DNA from: Penium margaritaceum
Lineage: Eukaryota; Streptophyta; Zygnematophyceae; Desmidiales; Peniaceae
Length of the DNA: 64,000 bases
Direction of reading: 5' to 3'
Assembly: GCA_023375785.1 (NCBI GenBank)
Contig: SZWC01000031.1
Span: 762,565-826,564, forward strand
The translations under genes were made by a program, and so were the position numbers. Below the pieces are notes generated by a model that had not been told where the DNA came from, made no database searches, and saw nothing but the letters and a program-made list of their open reading frames with translations. Positions within the stretch are counted from its first letter, which is position 1, and every line of letters begins with the position of its first letter. Positions 54,039-64,000 of this stretch are shown piece after piece.

Positions 54039-54985
54039 ATGGTAGGAACAAGCGTGATAAGAGCAACCCAGCACTTGGAGAGGCTGGAAGGGTATGCCAA
54101 TTTTGTGTTTTGGAAGATCCGTTCACGTCTCCTCCTGGAGGAGAGGGGCTTGTGGAGGAGGTGAGCAGCGACGAGCGCGCTTTGCCTTTACAGGCAAAAG
54201 GCATCGTTGCAATGCATGAGGTCACGGGGAAGACGCCACAAAAAGGTACAATAGATGCAAGTTCATCAATTGCAGCAGCAGCTTATGAGGAGTGGAAAAA
54301 GGACGGACAAGCCTACAAGCTACTTGTCAACACCATCTCCAACCTGCATAATTAGTACGTGAGTGACAAGGCTAATGCAAAAGAGGGATGGGACATGTTG
54401 TGCAAGAAATATGAGAGCAAGGATCCTGCATTCCTCATGCTTTCGCAGGAGAAGATGGCGTTGAAAATGCAGTGGCGAAGGGATAGAGGCGTACTTGGAT
54501 AGGGTAAAGGAGCTGGTGACGTACTTGAAAGCGGCTGACAATCTTGTGGAAGAGATGCGCTTCATCCTCCTCCTACTGAGGGGACTTCCAACGAGCCACG
54601 ATACGATGCGAGAGACGGAGTGCCAGCCAACTCTTGACCTGGATTTTTTCTGCTTGTACGTGGTATAGGTGGAACTCAGTTGCAACAAAACAAAGCGCAA
54701 TGGCGACAACAATAATGAAGCAGCTTTTATGGCCATGGACTCACGCAACCAGCAGTAAGTGTACTCTGGACAGGAGAGAGGCAAGAAGAAAGGCAAATGT
54801 CACTATTTCTAGAAACAGAGGTACTACAAGATAACGTTTGTCAAGTTAAAGAGGGACCAGAAGGGGGAGCAGGACAAGCAGTCTTTGGAACAGCAACAGA
54901 AGTAACAGCCTCCACAACAACTCTAGCAACAATCACAACAGCATCAGTAGCAACAACTATAGAACCAGACCGGCGTGCGCCACTT
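54039..54985 (+). pseudogene. A10 gag
   Basis: MVGTSVIRATQHLERLEGYANFVFWKIRSR, then LLLEERGLWRR and frame changes; YEEWKKDGQAYKLLVNTISNLHN, GWDMLCKKYESKDPAFLML, LLLRGLPTSHDTM. Knuckle CHYF*KQRYYK (second Cys and last Cys lost), then KRDQKGEQDKQSLEQQQ and a Gln-rich tail with TAG codons, to VRHFGNMNVAKEVCDRLFMAKSD. Confidence 0.8.
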
Positions 54986-55580
54986 TGGCAACATGAACGT
55001 CGCCAAGGAGGTGTGTGACCGCCTCTTCATGGCAAAGTCCGACATATCACAAAGGGAAAATGCGAATACAACGTGATACAAGGATTCAGTGTGTACCAAG
55101 AGTCAAACACACCACAAGGAGTAGTTTACATTGTAGCTCTGAATTCCCCCCAACCTATTGGATGATGAGCGGGTCGTGTATGCTGAGGAGATTGTGATTA
55201 TGGAGATGTAGTTCGAGACCTCACGTGGCATTGAAGTAAGAGTGTCCCATGGCGTATTGTATATACCTGGTATTGTGTTCAACCTTTTCTCAGTGTCCTC
55301 CCTCACCAACACAGGACTACGAGTCGACTTTGATGACAACTATGGCTATATCCTCGACAAGGAAAGAGGAGAGGAGTTGTCCAGGCCAGTGAAGGAAGGT
55401 GACATGTAGTGCTTGCTGGGGACAGTAAAGATCTTGCGTGAGTAGAGTCTTGCAGCATTGGTGCAGGCGACAGATGGTGAAATCTGTCATGCATGCTACG
55501 GCCACATCGGCATACGCGCCTTGCAGCAGTTTCAAACAAAGCAGGTGGTGCGTGACTTGCCCACCATCTCCAACTTTGAG
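54986..55580 (+). pseudogene. A10 protease and pre-integrase domain
   Basis: YKDSVCTKSQTHHKE: DSG has become DSV. Then ERVVYAEEIVIMEM, RGIEVRVSHGVLYIPGIVFNLFSVSSLTNTGLRVDFDDNYGYILDKERGEELSRPVKEGDM, LAALVQATDGEICHACYGHIGIRALQQFQTKQVVRDLPTIS. Four or more stops. Confidence 0.8.
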
Positions 55581-56451
55581 GAGTAGTTGTATATCGGTTG
55601 TTTGGAGGGGAAGCAACGTCGCGAGGCGTTCTCAGGAGCAGGGGAGGGCGCAAAGGAAGTCCTGGAGCTGGTCCATACAGAGTTGTGTGGCTTACAAACT
55701 GAAAACTTTAGAGGCTCTAGGTGTTTTCTAACCTTCATTGATGATTTTAGTCGTTACACTATTGTGTACTTTGTTTTCTCCAAGGACTAGGACTTTGACA
55801 GGTTCGAGGAGTTCAAGGCAATGGTGGAAAACCAGACGGGCAAGAAAATCAAGGTGTTTTGTAGTAACCGCGGTGGCAAGTACTTGAACAAGGACTTCCA
55901 AGACTACCTTGCAGCAGTTGGTATCAAGGCGTAGCAAACTCGGCCATACTCACCATAGGAGAATGGCGGAGCAGAAAGTGCTAACTGCACAATCGTTCAG
56001 TCGGCTAATCCATGCTACACACGGCTCAGCTGGCCTACGCATTCTTAGCCGAAGTAGTGAGCACGTCGGTGTACATCAAGATCCGCAGTCCAACCAAGGC
56101 ATTGGAGCAGATGATGCCATACAAGGCATAGTTGGGCAAGAATCCAAGCACAGGCCACCCTCGTGCGTTTTGCAGTTTAGCGCAAATGCATGTACTCAAG
56201 GAGAAGTGGCAGAATTGGGATACAAAGAGCACACAACTGCTTATGATTGGCTATGAGGTTGCAAGTAAGGCGTATCACCTCTACGAGAGAGATACCGGCC
56301 GTGTCATCATCTCTAGGGATGTCGTCTTCAACGGGAGCAACATCATCGGCACTAATACTATTTGTGAACAAGATGCAAAACCAGCTTCTGACAAGGTAGT
56401 GGGAGCAGATATCCTCTTTGACCCAGTCTTTTCTCACCCTTCCTCACTGTG
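55581..56451 (+). pseudogene. A10 integrase
   Basis: YIGCLEGKQRREAFSGAGEGAKEVLELVHTELCGLQ (first catalytic Asp is Glu), FLTFIDDFSRYTIVYFVFSKD, SNRGGKYLNKDF (second Asp is Asn, Glu is Lys), NGGAESANCTIV, a frameshifted middle, then LLMIGYEVASKAYHLYERDTGRVIISRDVVFNGSNIIGTNTI and ADILFDPVF. Catalytically dead. Confidence 0.85.
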
Positions 56452-57511
56452 ACAATGAGAGAACCACTCTACTCTCCCATGTATGATGTAGCAAATACAG
56501 CAGCCTCATCGGTGAAAGCAGAGTAAGAAGATACAACACCACCAAAAGCAGCAGTTCTACCAGCAGCACAGCGCAAGTCCCCTAATAACGATCCACTACC
56601 AGGTTGCAAGTACCTTCTCAGGGTGCGCTATGAGCCTGGTGAGCGTGGCCATTTCTCGATGCTGTATAAACCAAAACAGATGAACGTCGTAGTTGTAGCA
56701 GATTGTGATGAGCAGACCTCATACAAGGAGGCCATGACTGTATCAGATACAGTAGATTGGGTGTAAGGTATACAGTAGGAGATGTAGTCGCAGCTTGACA
56801 CACCACGTGAGAGCTGACTGAGCGTCCACCTGGATGCAATGTGATCAAGTGTAAATGGGTATTTAAGAAGCAGGGACCAGATGACAATCTCAAAAGCGAG
56901 GCTGGTTGCCAAGGACTCATCTAGGAGGAGGGCATCGATTATACTAAAATCTTTGCTCCTGTTCCAAAGTTTGCCTCTGTGCGCACGCTCCTCTTATGTA
57001 GCAGCTGAGGGCTTCAAAATTTACCACATGGATGTCAAGACAATATTCTTGAATGGTGACTTGCAGGAGAAATCTACATGGAGCAGCTGGAGGGATTCGT
57101 CATGGATGACCAGGAGCACCTGGTTTTCAAGCTGCAAAAGGTACTGTATGGCCTCAAGCAAGCGTCGCATACTTGGAACCAGAAATTGGATGCGGAGTTG
57201 TAGTACTAGGGGTTCGAGCACACCGAATGTGACTTAAGAATTTATTGCTAGCACCATTGGCATGAGAATCTCATGATTATTGTCTATGTGGATGACGAGC
57301 TCCTCCTTTCCAACAGCATATCTGCATTGTCACAGCTCAAGGAGACCATGCAGGAGTACTTTTACATGTCCGATCTCAGGAAGGCATCATACTTCCTTCG
57401 CATCCAAATCATGCATGATCCAAAATCATGCTCTCTCTTACCACGGCATAGTCATTATGTCAAGGATGCCGAATCCGCACGCCATTAGAGACGCGAAAAT
57501 ACATTGTGAGC
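56452..57511 (+). pseudogene. A10 linker and RT, truncated
   Basis: Linker remnants, then MNVVVVADCDEQTSYKEAMTVSDTVDWV, the KCKWVFKKQGPD region, VPKFASVRTLL, YHMDVKTIFLNGDLQE (motif A), KLQKVLYGLKQASHTWNQKLDA, the catalytic box as IVYVDDELLLSNSISAL, SDLRKASYFLRIQIMHD, LETRKYIVS. It ends at 57511 where an A LTR in the opposite orientation starts; RNase H is missing. Confidence 0.85.
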
Positions 57512-58249
57512 TATTGGATCTGGAGGAGAGAATGAGCCTTGGAACAGCGAGCATGTGTGATTGGAAGGGCATCACTTGTGCTGAAGAATGGTTGTTTAAT
57601 GACTCAAAATGATGGAGTACATATAGAGCTAGAGCTTGGGCAAGTCAGCCCTCTCACAAGCCACACCACTTAGCCATGGAGGCTAAGACTCACACACTAG
57701 AGTCCATAATCTTACATAAGGGAGGAAATCAGCCTAGCAATCAGGAAGAGCACTCACACACGACCTACAGAGCTAGAAAATGCTCTCATGGCACACTCCT
57801 AGTGGTCACATAACCCACAATCCCATGGAGAATCGCCATGTGTCCATGGCTAGCACACAAGGATCTCCCCTCACCTAAAAAGTAAGGAAAGGTACCTTTA
57901 TCCTAGTCAGTACACTCTTACAAGGCAATCCTAAGACCAAGGACCTTTTTGGATATTTCTCCCATCAGGTCTTGACCCTGGACCTCTTGCCTTTTTCTTT
58001 TCTCAGGCTAAGGCATGGAGCCATCGCCCATGGTCACCTGGATATTGGCGGTCGATGACCCCGGAAACTTTGAAAATTCATATCTCCCTATCCGACAGTT
58101 GGATCGGCCTCAAACTTGGACCGTAGACATTTTGCCACCCGATCTTTCCAATGGTGAAGTGGGATCGACGATCGGAGTATGCATGAGGTACTTTCCTGGA
58201 ACTTGCTCCTGTGGACCTGAAAGTAAGCCAGATGGCTCCTTTTCCAACA
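57512..58249 (-). repeat. 3' LTR of A11
   Basis: 738 bp, TATTGGATCTGGAGG to CTTTTCCAACA, next to the PPT complement. Confidence 0.9.
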
Positions 58250-59798
58250 ATCTCCCACTTTGCCGTAGTCAGAGTGGGCTGAGTCCACATGCCTTCATGC
58301 AAAACTGCTGCTTCTCACGGGTCACTGGCTTGGTGCAGAAATCAGCGACCTACTTGCTGGTTGGAGTGAACTCCAAGTTGATAGCAACCTCCTGCACCAT
58401 ATGCCTGATGAAGTGATATGCGATGTCAATGTGCTTGGTGCGTGCATGGTGCGTGCATGGTGCTCAGTATTCTTGGCGAGTGCGATTATGCTCTGGTTGT
58501 CGACGCGCACAGGAACTGGAACTGCTGTACTCCCACTCATCTCTACCATGACTCGCTGAAGCCCAACTGCTTCCTTGGCTCCAAAGCTGAGAGAGACGTA
58601 CTCAGCTTCCGTGCCTGAGGTGGCCACGACCACCTGCCGCTTGTTCTACCAGCTGATGGCCCCACCATTCATGAGGAACACATGTCCAGAGATGGACTTA
58701 CGATCCTCAGGGTTTGAAGCCAAATGTGCATTTGTGTAGCCGATGATGCTGTTGTCTATGCCGTTGTAGGTGATGCCGATGTTGATGATTCCAGCAAGGT
58801 AGCAGAAAATCCGCTTCACTGCCTTCTGGTGCTCAGGTCCGGGGTTTGCCATGTGCTGGCTCACAGGGCTAACAGCCTGTGCGAGGTCCGGCCTGGTTGC
58901 CACCATCAGGTACATGAGGCTGCCGACGCTGATCTGGTACTTCTGCCGCTCAGCTGCATTTGCTTCTCCATTGAAGCTCACGAGGTACTACTGCGTCTCC
59001 AGCGGCGTGCCGATGGGGTTTGCCTCTGCCATGCCAAACCGCTGCAAAACATCCTTGATATAGCAGCTCTACTACAGCGAGAGATAGCGTGACTTGCGGT
59101 CACGCGTGATCTGGATACCGACGAAGAATGATGCCTCCCCGAGATCAGACATCTGGAAGCGCTCCTGCATGGCTTCCTTGAACTCGTGCAGTGCAGATAT
59201 GCTCTTGGAAAGGAGGAGCATGTCATCCACATAGACGATGATGATGAGCACCTCATGACCATGCTGCTAGCCATAGACGCTGTAGTCACACTCACTGCGT
59301 TGGACCCCATGCACTGCAACGCCGCATCCAACTTCTGGTTCCAAGCACGCGACGCTTGCTTGAGGCCGTACAGCGACTTCTGCAGCTTACAAACCAGGTA
59401 CTCCTGGCCATCCATGACGAACCCCTCCGGCTGCTCCATGTAGATCTCTTCCTTCAAGTCACCATTCAAGAATGCCGTCTTGACATCCATGTGGTGAACC
59501 TCGAAGTCCTCAGCTGCTGCATAAGAGAGGAGTGTGCGCACAGAGGCAAATTTTGCAACAGGGGAAAATATTTTTGTGTAGGCGATGCCCTCGAGCTGCG
59601 AGTAGCCCTTGGCGACCAGCCTCGCCTTGTACTTTTCCAGGTTACCATCTGCTCCCCACTTCTTCTTGAACACCCACTTGCACTTGATCACCTTACGTCC
59701 AGGTGGACGCTTAGTCAGCTCACACATGCCGTTGTCTAGCTGCAACTGTATCTCTTGCTGCACGGCTTGAGTCCAATCTGCTGCATCCGGTGTAGCCA
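58250..59798 (-). pseudogene. A11 reverse transcriptase and RNase H
   Basis: MATPDAADWTQAVQQEIQLQLDNGM, KCKWVFKKKWGADGNLEKYKARLVAKGYSQLEG, VHHMDVKTAFLNGDLKEEIYMEQPEGFVMDGQEYLVCKLQKSLYGLKQASRAWNQKLDAALQ, open for more than 250 codons (58978-59994 including LTR-derived codons), a frameshift near 59310 before the YVDD region, then RNase H VVVATSGTEAEYVSLSFGAKEAVGLQR. It starts exactly at an LTR TG end in inverted orientation (59800), so nothing upstream of RT belongs to it. Confidence 0.88.
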
Positions 59799-59799
59799 T

Positions 59800-60439
59800 T
59801 GTTGGGAAAGGAGCCATCCGGCTCAGTTTCAGGTCCTTAGGAGCAGGTTCCAGGAAAGTACCAGATGCCTGCTCCGATCGTCGATCCAACTTCTTCATTG
59901 GAAAGATCAAGTGGCAAAACGTCCACGATTGAAGTTTGAGGCCGATCCAACGGTCGGATTGGGAGATATGAATTTTCAAAGTTTCGGGGGTCATGGACCG
60001 TCGATGTCTAGGTGGGCATGGGTGATGGCTCCATGCCTTAGCCTGAGAAAAGAAAAAGGCAAGAGGTCCAGGGTCAAGACCTGATGGGAGAAATATCCAA
60101 AAAGGTCCTTGGTCTTAGGATTGCCTTGTCAGAGTGTGCTGACTAGGATAAAGGTACCTCTCCTTACTTTTTAGGTGAGGTGAGATCCTTGTGTGCTAGC
60201 CATGGACACATGGCGATTCTCCATGGGTTTGTGGGTTATGTGACCACTAGGAGTGTGCCATGAGAGCATTCTCTAGCTCTCTAGGTCGTGTGTGAGTGGT
60301 CAGCCTGATTGCTAGGCTGATTTCCTCCCTTGTGTGAGATTATGGACTCTAGTGTGTGAGCCTTAGCCTCCATGGCTAAGTGGTGTGGCTTGTGAGAGGG
60401 CTGACTTGCCCAAGCTCTAGCTCTATATGTACTCCATCA
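59800..60439 (+). repeat. Family A LTR, TG end fused to inverted A11 RT
   Basis: TGTTGGGAAAGGAGCC to ...TACTCCATCA, cut by the N at 60440. Its last 54 bp (60386-60439) overlap 61307-61360 with one mismatch, so its true continuation is probably the contig starting at 61307. Confidence 0.85.
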
Positions 60440-60440
60440 N

Positions 60441-60751
60441 AAGGACCTTTTTGGATATTTCTCCCATCAGGTCTTGACCCTGGACCTCTTGCCTTTTTCT
60501 TTTCTCAGGCTAAGGCATGGAGCCATCACCCATGCCCACCCAGACATCGACGGTCCATGACCCCCGAAACTTCGAAAATTCATATCTCCCAATCCGACCG
60601 TTGGATCCGCCTCAAACTTGGGCCGTAGACATTTTGCCACCTGATCTTTCCAATGGTGAAATCAGATTGGCAATCGGAGCAGTCATCTGGTACTTTACTG
60701 GAACTTGCTCCTGTGGACCTGAAACTGAGCCAGATGGCTCCTTTTCCAACA
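60441..60751 (-). repeat. Family A 3' LTR part on a short contig
   Basis: AAGGACCTTTTTGG to CTTTTCCAACA; the outer part of the LTR is missing because the contig starts here. Confidence 0.85.
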
Positions 60752-61305
60752 ATCTCCCACTTTGCCGCAGTCAGAGTGGGCTGAGTCCACATGCCTTCAT
60801 GCAGAACTGCTGCTTCTCACGGGTCACTGGCTTGGTGCAGAAATCAGCGACCTGCTTGCTGGTTGGAGTAAACTCCAGCTTGATAGCACCCTCCTGCACC
60901 ATGTGCCTGATGAAATGATATGCGATGTCAATGTGCTTGGTGCGTGCATGGTGCTCAGGATTCTTGGCGAGTGCGATTGCGCTCTGGTTGTCGACACGCA
61001 CATGAACTGGAACTGCTGCACTCCCACTCATCTCTGCCATGAGACGTTGGAGCCAAACTGCTTCCTTGGCTCCAAAGCTGAGAGATACGTACTCAGCTTC
61101 TGTACTCGAGGTGGCCACGACCACCTGCCGCTTGTTGCACCAGCTGATGGCCCCACCATTCATGAGGAACACATGTCCAGAGATGGACTTGCGGTCCTCA
61201 GGGTTTGAAGCCCAATCTGCGTCTGTGTAGCCGATGATGCTGTTGTCATTGCCGTTGTAGGTGATGCCGATGTTGATGGTTCCAGCAAGGTAGCGGAAGA
61301 TCCGC
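60752..61305 (-). pseudogene. Family A RNase H fragment (contig 60441-61305)
   Basis: An open frame of RNase H: YTDADWASNPEDRKSISGHVFLMNGGAISWCNKRQVVVATSSTEAEYVSLSFGAKEAVWLQRLMAEMSGSAAVPVHVRVDNQSAIALAKNPEHHARTKHIDIAYHF, SKQVADFCTKPVTREKQQFCMKACGLSPL. No stop inside: a young copy. The end (61144-61305) repeats as 61883-62044. Confidence 0.9.
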
Positions 61306-61306
61306 N

Positions 61307-61458
61307 TGGCTTGTGAGAGGGCTGACTTGCCCAAGCTCTAGCTCTATATGTACTTCATCATTTTGAGTGATTCAATAACCATTCTTCAGCACAAGTGATG
61401 CCCTTCCAATCACACATGCTCGCTGCTCCAAGGCTCCCTCTCTCCTCCAGTTCCAACA
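61307..61458 (+). repeat. End of a family A 5' LTR on a short contig
   Basis: TGGCTTGTGAGAGGG to CAGTTCCAACA, followed by a perfect PBS. Confidence 0.85.
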
Positions 61459-61460
61459 TT

Positions 61461-61473
61461 TGGTATCAGAGCC
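61461..61473 (+). other. Family A primer-binding site, perfect copy
   Basis: TGGTATCAGAGCC, two bases after the LTR end; matches initiator tRNA-Met. Confidence 0.92.
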
Positions 61474-61686
61474 AAGTTCTGCCACTTTCAGCCAGCACAG
61501 GCCGTCACTTTGAGAGTGACGGATTGGGGTAAAACCTTCACCACATTTCACGATCAACCACTGGATCTTCAAGTTCAAGAGAAAAGCTTTCCAACAAGCT
61601 CAAGACCGTGAAGATCCAACGGTCGGATTGAGAGTTATGCTCAAAACGAGGTCGGCCAGGGCTACACTCTTCTCTATGAGTAAGAC
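61474..61686 (+). promoter_or_regulatory. Family A leader with conserved stem-loop
   Basis: Stem 61502-61509 (CCGTCACT) with 61515-61522 (AGTGACGG), loop TTGAG, 28 bases after the PBS. The leader is cut at 61687 by an LTR in minus orientation. Confidence 0.75.
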
Positions 61687-61881
61687 TGTTGGATCTGGAG
61701 GAGAGAGGGAGCCTTGGAGCAGCGAGCATGTGTGATTGGAAGGGCATCACTTGTGCTGAAGAATGGTTGTTGAATCACTCAAAATGATGAAGTACATATA
61801 GAGCTAGAGCTTGGGCAAGTCAGCCCTCTCACAGGCCATACCACTTAGCCATGGAGGCTAAGGCTCACACACTAGAGTCCA
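61687..61881 (-). repeat. Family A LTR start inserted in the leader
   Basis: TGTTGGATCTGGAGG onward, cut by the N at 61882; it would continue naturally into the LTR part at 62792-63156 after a gap of a few hundred bases. Confidence 0.8.
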
Positions 61882-61882
61882 N

Positions 61883-62790
61883 CTGATGGCCCCACCATTC
61901 ATGAGGAACACATGTCCAGAGATGGACTTGCGGTCCTCAGGGTTTGAAGCCCAATCTGCGTCTGTGTAGCCGATGATGCTGTTGTCATTGCCGTTGTAGG
62001 TGATGCCGATATTGATGGTTCCAGCAAGGTAGCGGAAGATCCGCTTCACTACCTTCTGGTGCTCCGGTCCGGGATTAGCCAAGTGCTGGCTCACAGCGCT
62101 CACAGCCTGCGCGAGGTCCGGCCTGGTTGCCACCATCAGGTACATGAGACTGCCGACGGCGCTCTGGTACTTTTGCCGCTCAGCTGCATTTGCTTCTCCA
62201 TTGAAGCTCACGAGGTACTGCCGCGTCTCCAGCGGCGTGCCGATGGGTTTTGCCTCTGCCATGCCGAACCGCTGCAAAACATCCTTGATGTAGCGGCTCT
62301 GCTGCAGCGAGAGAGAGCGTGACTTGCGGTCACGCATGTTCTGGATACCGAGGAAGTATGATGCCTCCCTGAGATCAGACATCTGGAAGCGCTCCTGCAT
62401 GGCTTCCTTGAACTCCTGCAGTGCAGACATGCTGTTGGAAAGGAGGAGCATGTCATCCACATAGACAATGATCATGAAGATCTCATGCTCATGCTGCCAG
62501 CGTTACACGCTGTAGTCACACTCCCTGCGCTCAAACCCCATGCACTGCAACGCCGCATCCAACTTCTGGTTCCAAGCACGCGACGCTTGCTTGAGGGCGT
62601 ACAGCGACTTCTGCAGCTTGCAGACCAGGTGTTCCTGGCCATCCATGACGAACCCCTCCGGCTGCTCCATGTAGATCTCCTCCTCCAAGTCACCATTCAA
62701 GAATGTCGTCTTGACATCCATGTGGTGAACCTCGAAGTCCTCAGCTGCTGCATAAGAGAGGAGCGTGCGCACAGAGGCAAACTTTGCAAC
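61883..62790 (-). pseudogene. Family A RT and RNase H start (contig 61883-62790)
   Basis: VAKFASVRTLLSYAAAEDFEVHHMDVKTTFLNGDLEEEIYMEQPEGFVMDGQEHLVCKLQKSLYALKQASRAWNQKLDAALQ, one stop after ECDYSV, IIVYVDDMLLLSNSMSALQEFKEAMQERFQMSDLREASYFLGIQ, and on into RNase H GYTDADWASNPEDRKS. Nearly open, with both catalytic Asp regions. Confidence 0.9.
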
Positions 62791-62791
62791 N

Positions 62792-63156
62792 AGGAGAGGT
62801 ACCTTTATCCTAGTCAGCACACTCTGACAAGGCAATCCTAAGACCAAGGACCTTTTTGGATATTTCTCCCATCAGGTCTTGACCCTGGACCTCTTGCCTT
62901 TTTCTTTTCTCAGGCTAAGGCATGGAGCCATCACCCATGCCCACCCAGACATCGACGGTCCATGACCCCCGAAACGTTGAAAATTCATATCTCCCAATCG
63001 GACCGTTGGATCGGCCTCAAACTTGGACCGTAGACATTTTGCCACATGATCTTTCCAATGGTGAAGTCGGATCGACGATCGGAGCAGGCATCTGGTACTT
63101 TCCTGGAATTTGCTCCTGTGGACCTGAAACTGAGCCGGATGGCTCCTTTCCCAACA
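62792..63156 (-). repeat. Family A 3' LTR part on the last contig
   Basis: AGGAGAGGTACC to CTTTCCCAACA before the PPT complement. Confidence 0.88.
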
Positions 63157-64000
63157 ATCTCCCACTTTGCCGCAGTCAGAGTGGGCAGAGTCCACATGCC
63201 TTCATGGAGAACTACTGCTTCTCACGGGTCACTGGCTTGGTGCAGAAATCAGCGACCTGCTTGCTCGTTGGAGTAAACTCCAGCTTGATAGCACCCTCCT
63301 GCACCATGTGCCTGATGAAATGATATGCGATGTTAATGTGCTTGGTGCGTGCATGGTGCTCAGGATTCTTGGCGATTGCGATTGCGCTCTGGTTGTCGAC
63401 GCGCACAGGAACTGGAACTGCTGCACTCCCACTCATCTCTGCCATGAGACGTTGGAGCCAAACTGCTTCCTTGGCTCCAAAGCTGAGAGATACGTACTCA
63501 GCTTCTGTACTCGAGGTGGCCACGACCACCTGCCGCTTGCTGCACCAGCTGATGGCTCCACCATTCATGAGGAACACATGTCCAGAGATGGACTTGCGGT
63601 CCTCAGGGTTTGAAGCCCAATCTGCGTCTGTGTAGCCGATGATGCTGTTGTCATTGCCGTTGTAGGTGATGCCGATGTTGATGGTTCCAGCAAGGTAGCG
63701 GAAGATCCGCTTCACTGCCTTCTGGTGCTCCGGTCCGGGATTAGCCATGTGCTGGCTCACAGCGCTCAGAGCCTGTGCGAGATCCGGCCTGGTTGCCACC
63801 ATCAGGTACATGAGACTGCCGACGGCGCTCTGGTACTTCTGCCGCTCAGCTGCATTTGCTTCTCCATTGAAGCTCACGAGGTACTGCCGCGTCTCCAGCG
63901 GCGTGCCGATGGGTTTTGCCTCTGCCATGCCGAACCGCTGCAAAACATCCTTGATGTAGCGGCTCTGCTGCAGCGAGAGAGAGCGTGACTTGCGGTCACG
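63157..64000 (-). pseudogene. Family A RNase H and RT C-terminus, cut by the window end
   Basis: An open 243-codon frame (63212-63943): MAEAKPIGTPLETRQYLVSFNGEANAAERQKYQSAVGSLMYLMVATRPDLAQALSAVSQHMANPGPEHQKAVKRIFRYLAGTINIGITYNGNDNSIIGYTDADWAS, then the whole RNase H to FCTKPVTREKQ. No stop within it; it continues past 64000. Nearly identical to the copies at 60752-61305 and 61883-62790, so a recently active subfamily. Confidence 0.92.

Noticed and set aside
1-64000. Host genes, tRNA or rRNA genes
   Set aside because: Every coding-like segment I could place is retroelement gag or pol; no cloverleaf or rRNA core was recognised. A tRNA scan would settle it.

Overview
This window is repeat-rich land-plant DNA made almost entirely of nested, broken Ty1/copia LTR retrotransposons. 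I found no host protein gene, rRNA, tRNA or CRISPR array. A plant host is suggested by three things: initiator-tRNA-Met primer-binding sites (TGGTATCAGAGCC), two TTTAGGG-type (plant telomere) micro-insertions, and stop codons concentrated at CAG/CTG sites as expected from plant CHG methylation. The species cannot be named from the sequence. Six single N characters (30673, 42242, 60440, 61306, 61882, 62791) mark contig joins; two carry unmerged overlaps and the last four look mis-ordered.

Four families are present; the names are mine. Family A has ~735-bp LTRs (TGTTGG...CCAACA) and order 5'LTR-PBS-leader-gag with CCHC and poly-Q tail-protease-integrase-RT-RNase H-PPT-3'LTR; it makes up most of the window. 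Family B is another copia lineage with a short putative LTR (35852-36207). Family C is seen only as ~680-790-bp LTR-like units. Family D is one almost complete element with 1193-bp LTRs.

Layout. 1-1555: B integrase remnant split by a C LTR. 1556-17573: A1 (minus), containing A2 (3195-15009, target duplication AATCT), containing A3 (7155-12680, duplication TTCTG). 17574-32296: A4, whose 3' half is inverted around a duplicated GCCAT; it holds a C solo LTR and, in its 5' LTR, element D (24023-32165, duplication GACCG). 32297-35851: fragments of A5 split by two C LTRs in inverted order. 35852-39555: B, interrupted by a hAT-type MITE (38263-38588, duplication AATCTCAC) and rearranged. 39556-47219: C LTR, an A-LTR foldback, A6 and A7 (plus strand) with a solo LTR. 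47268-53455: A9, the best complete A copy (duplication ACGGG), inside the leader of A10 (47220-57511). 57512-64000: A11 and short near-identical A contigs.

The A genes would have acted as one replication system (particle, maturation, integration, reverse transcription), but every copy has stops, frameshifts or deletions. The most interesting signals are structural: repeated junctions in which the TG end of an A LTR is fused to the element's own interior in inverted orientation (autointegration-like), a conserved stem-loop just after the A primer-binding site, telomeric-repeat scars, and a palindrome of C LTRs.
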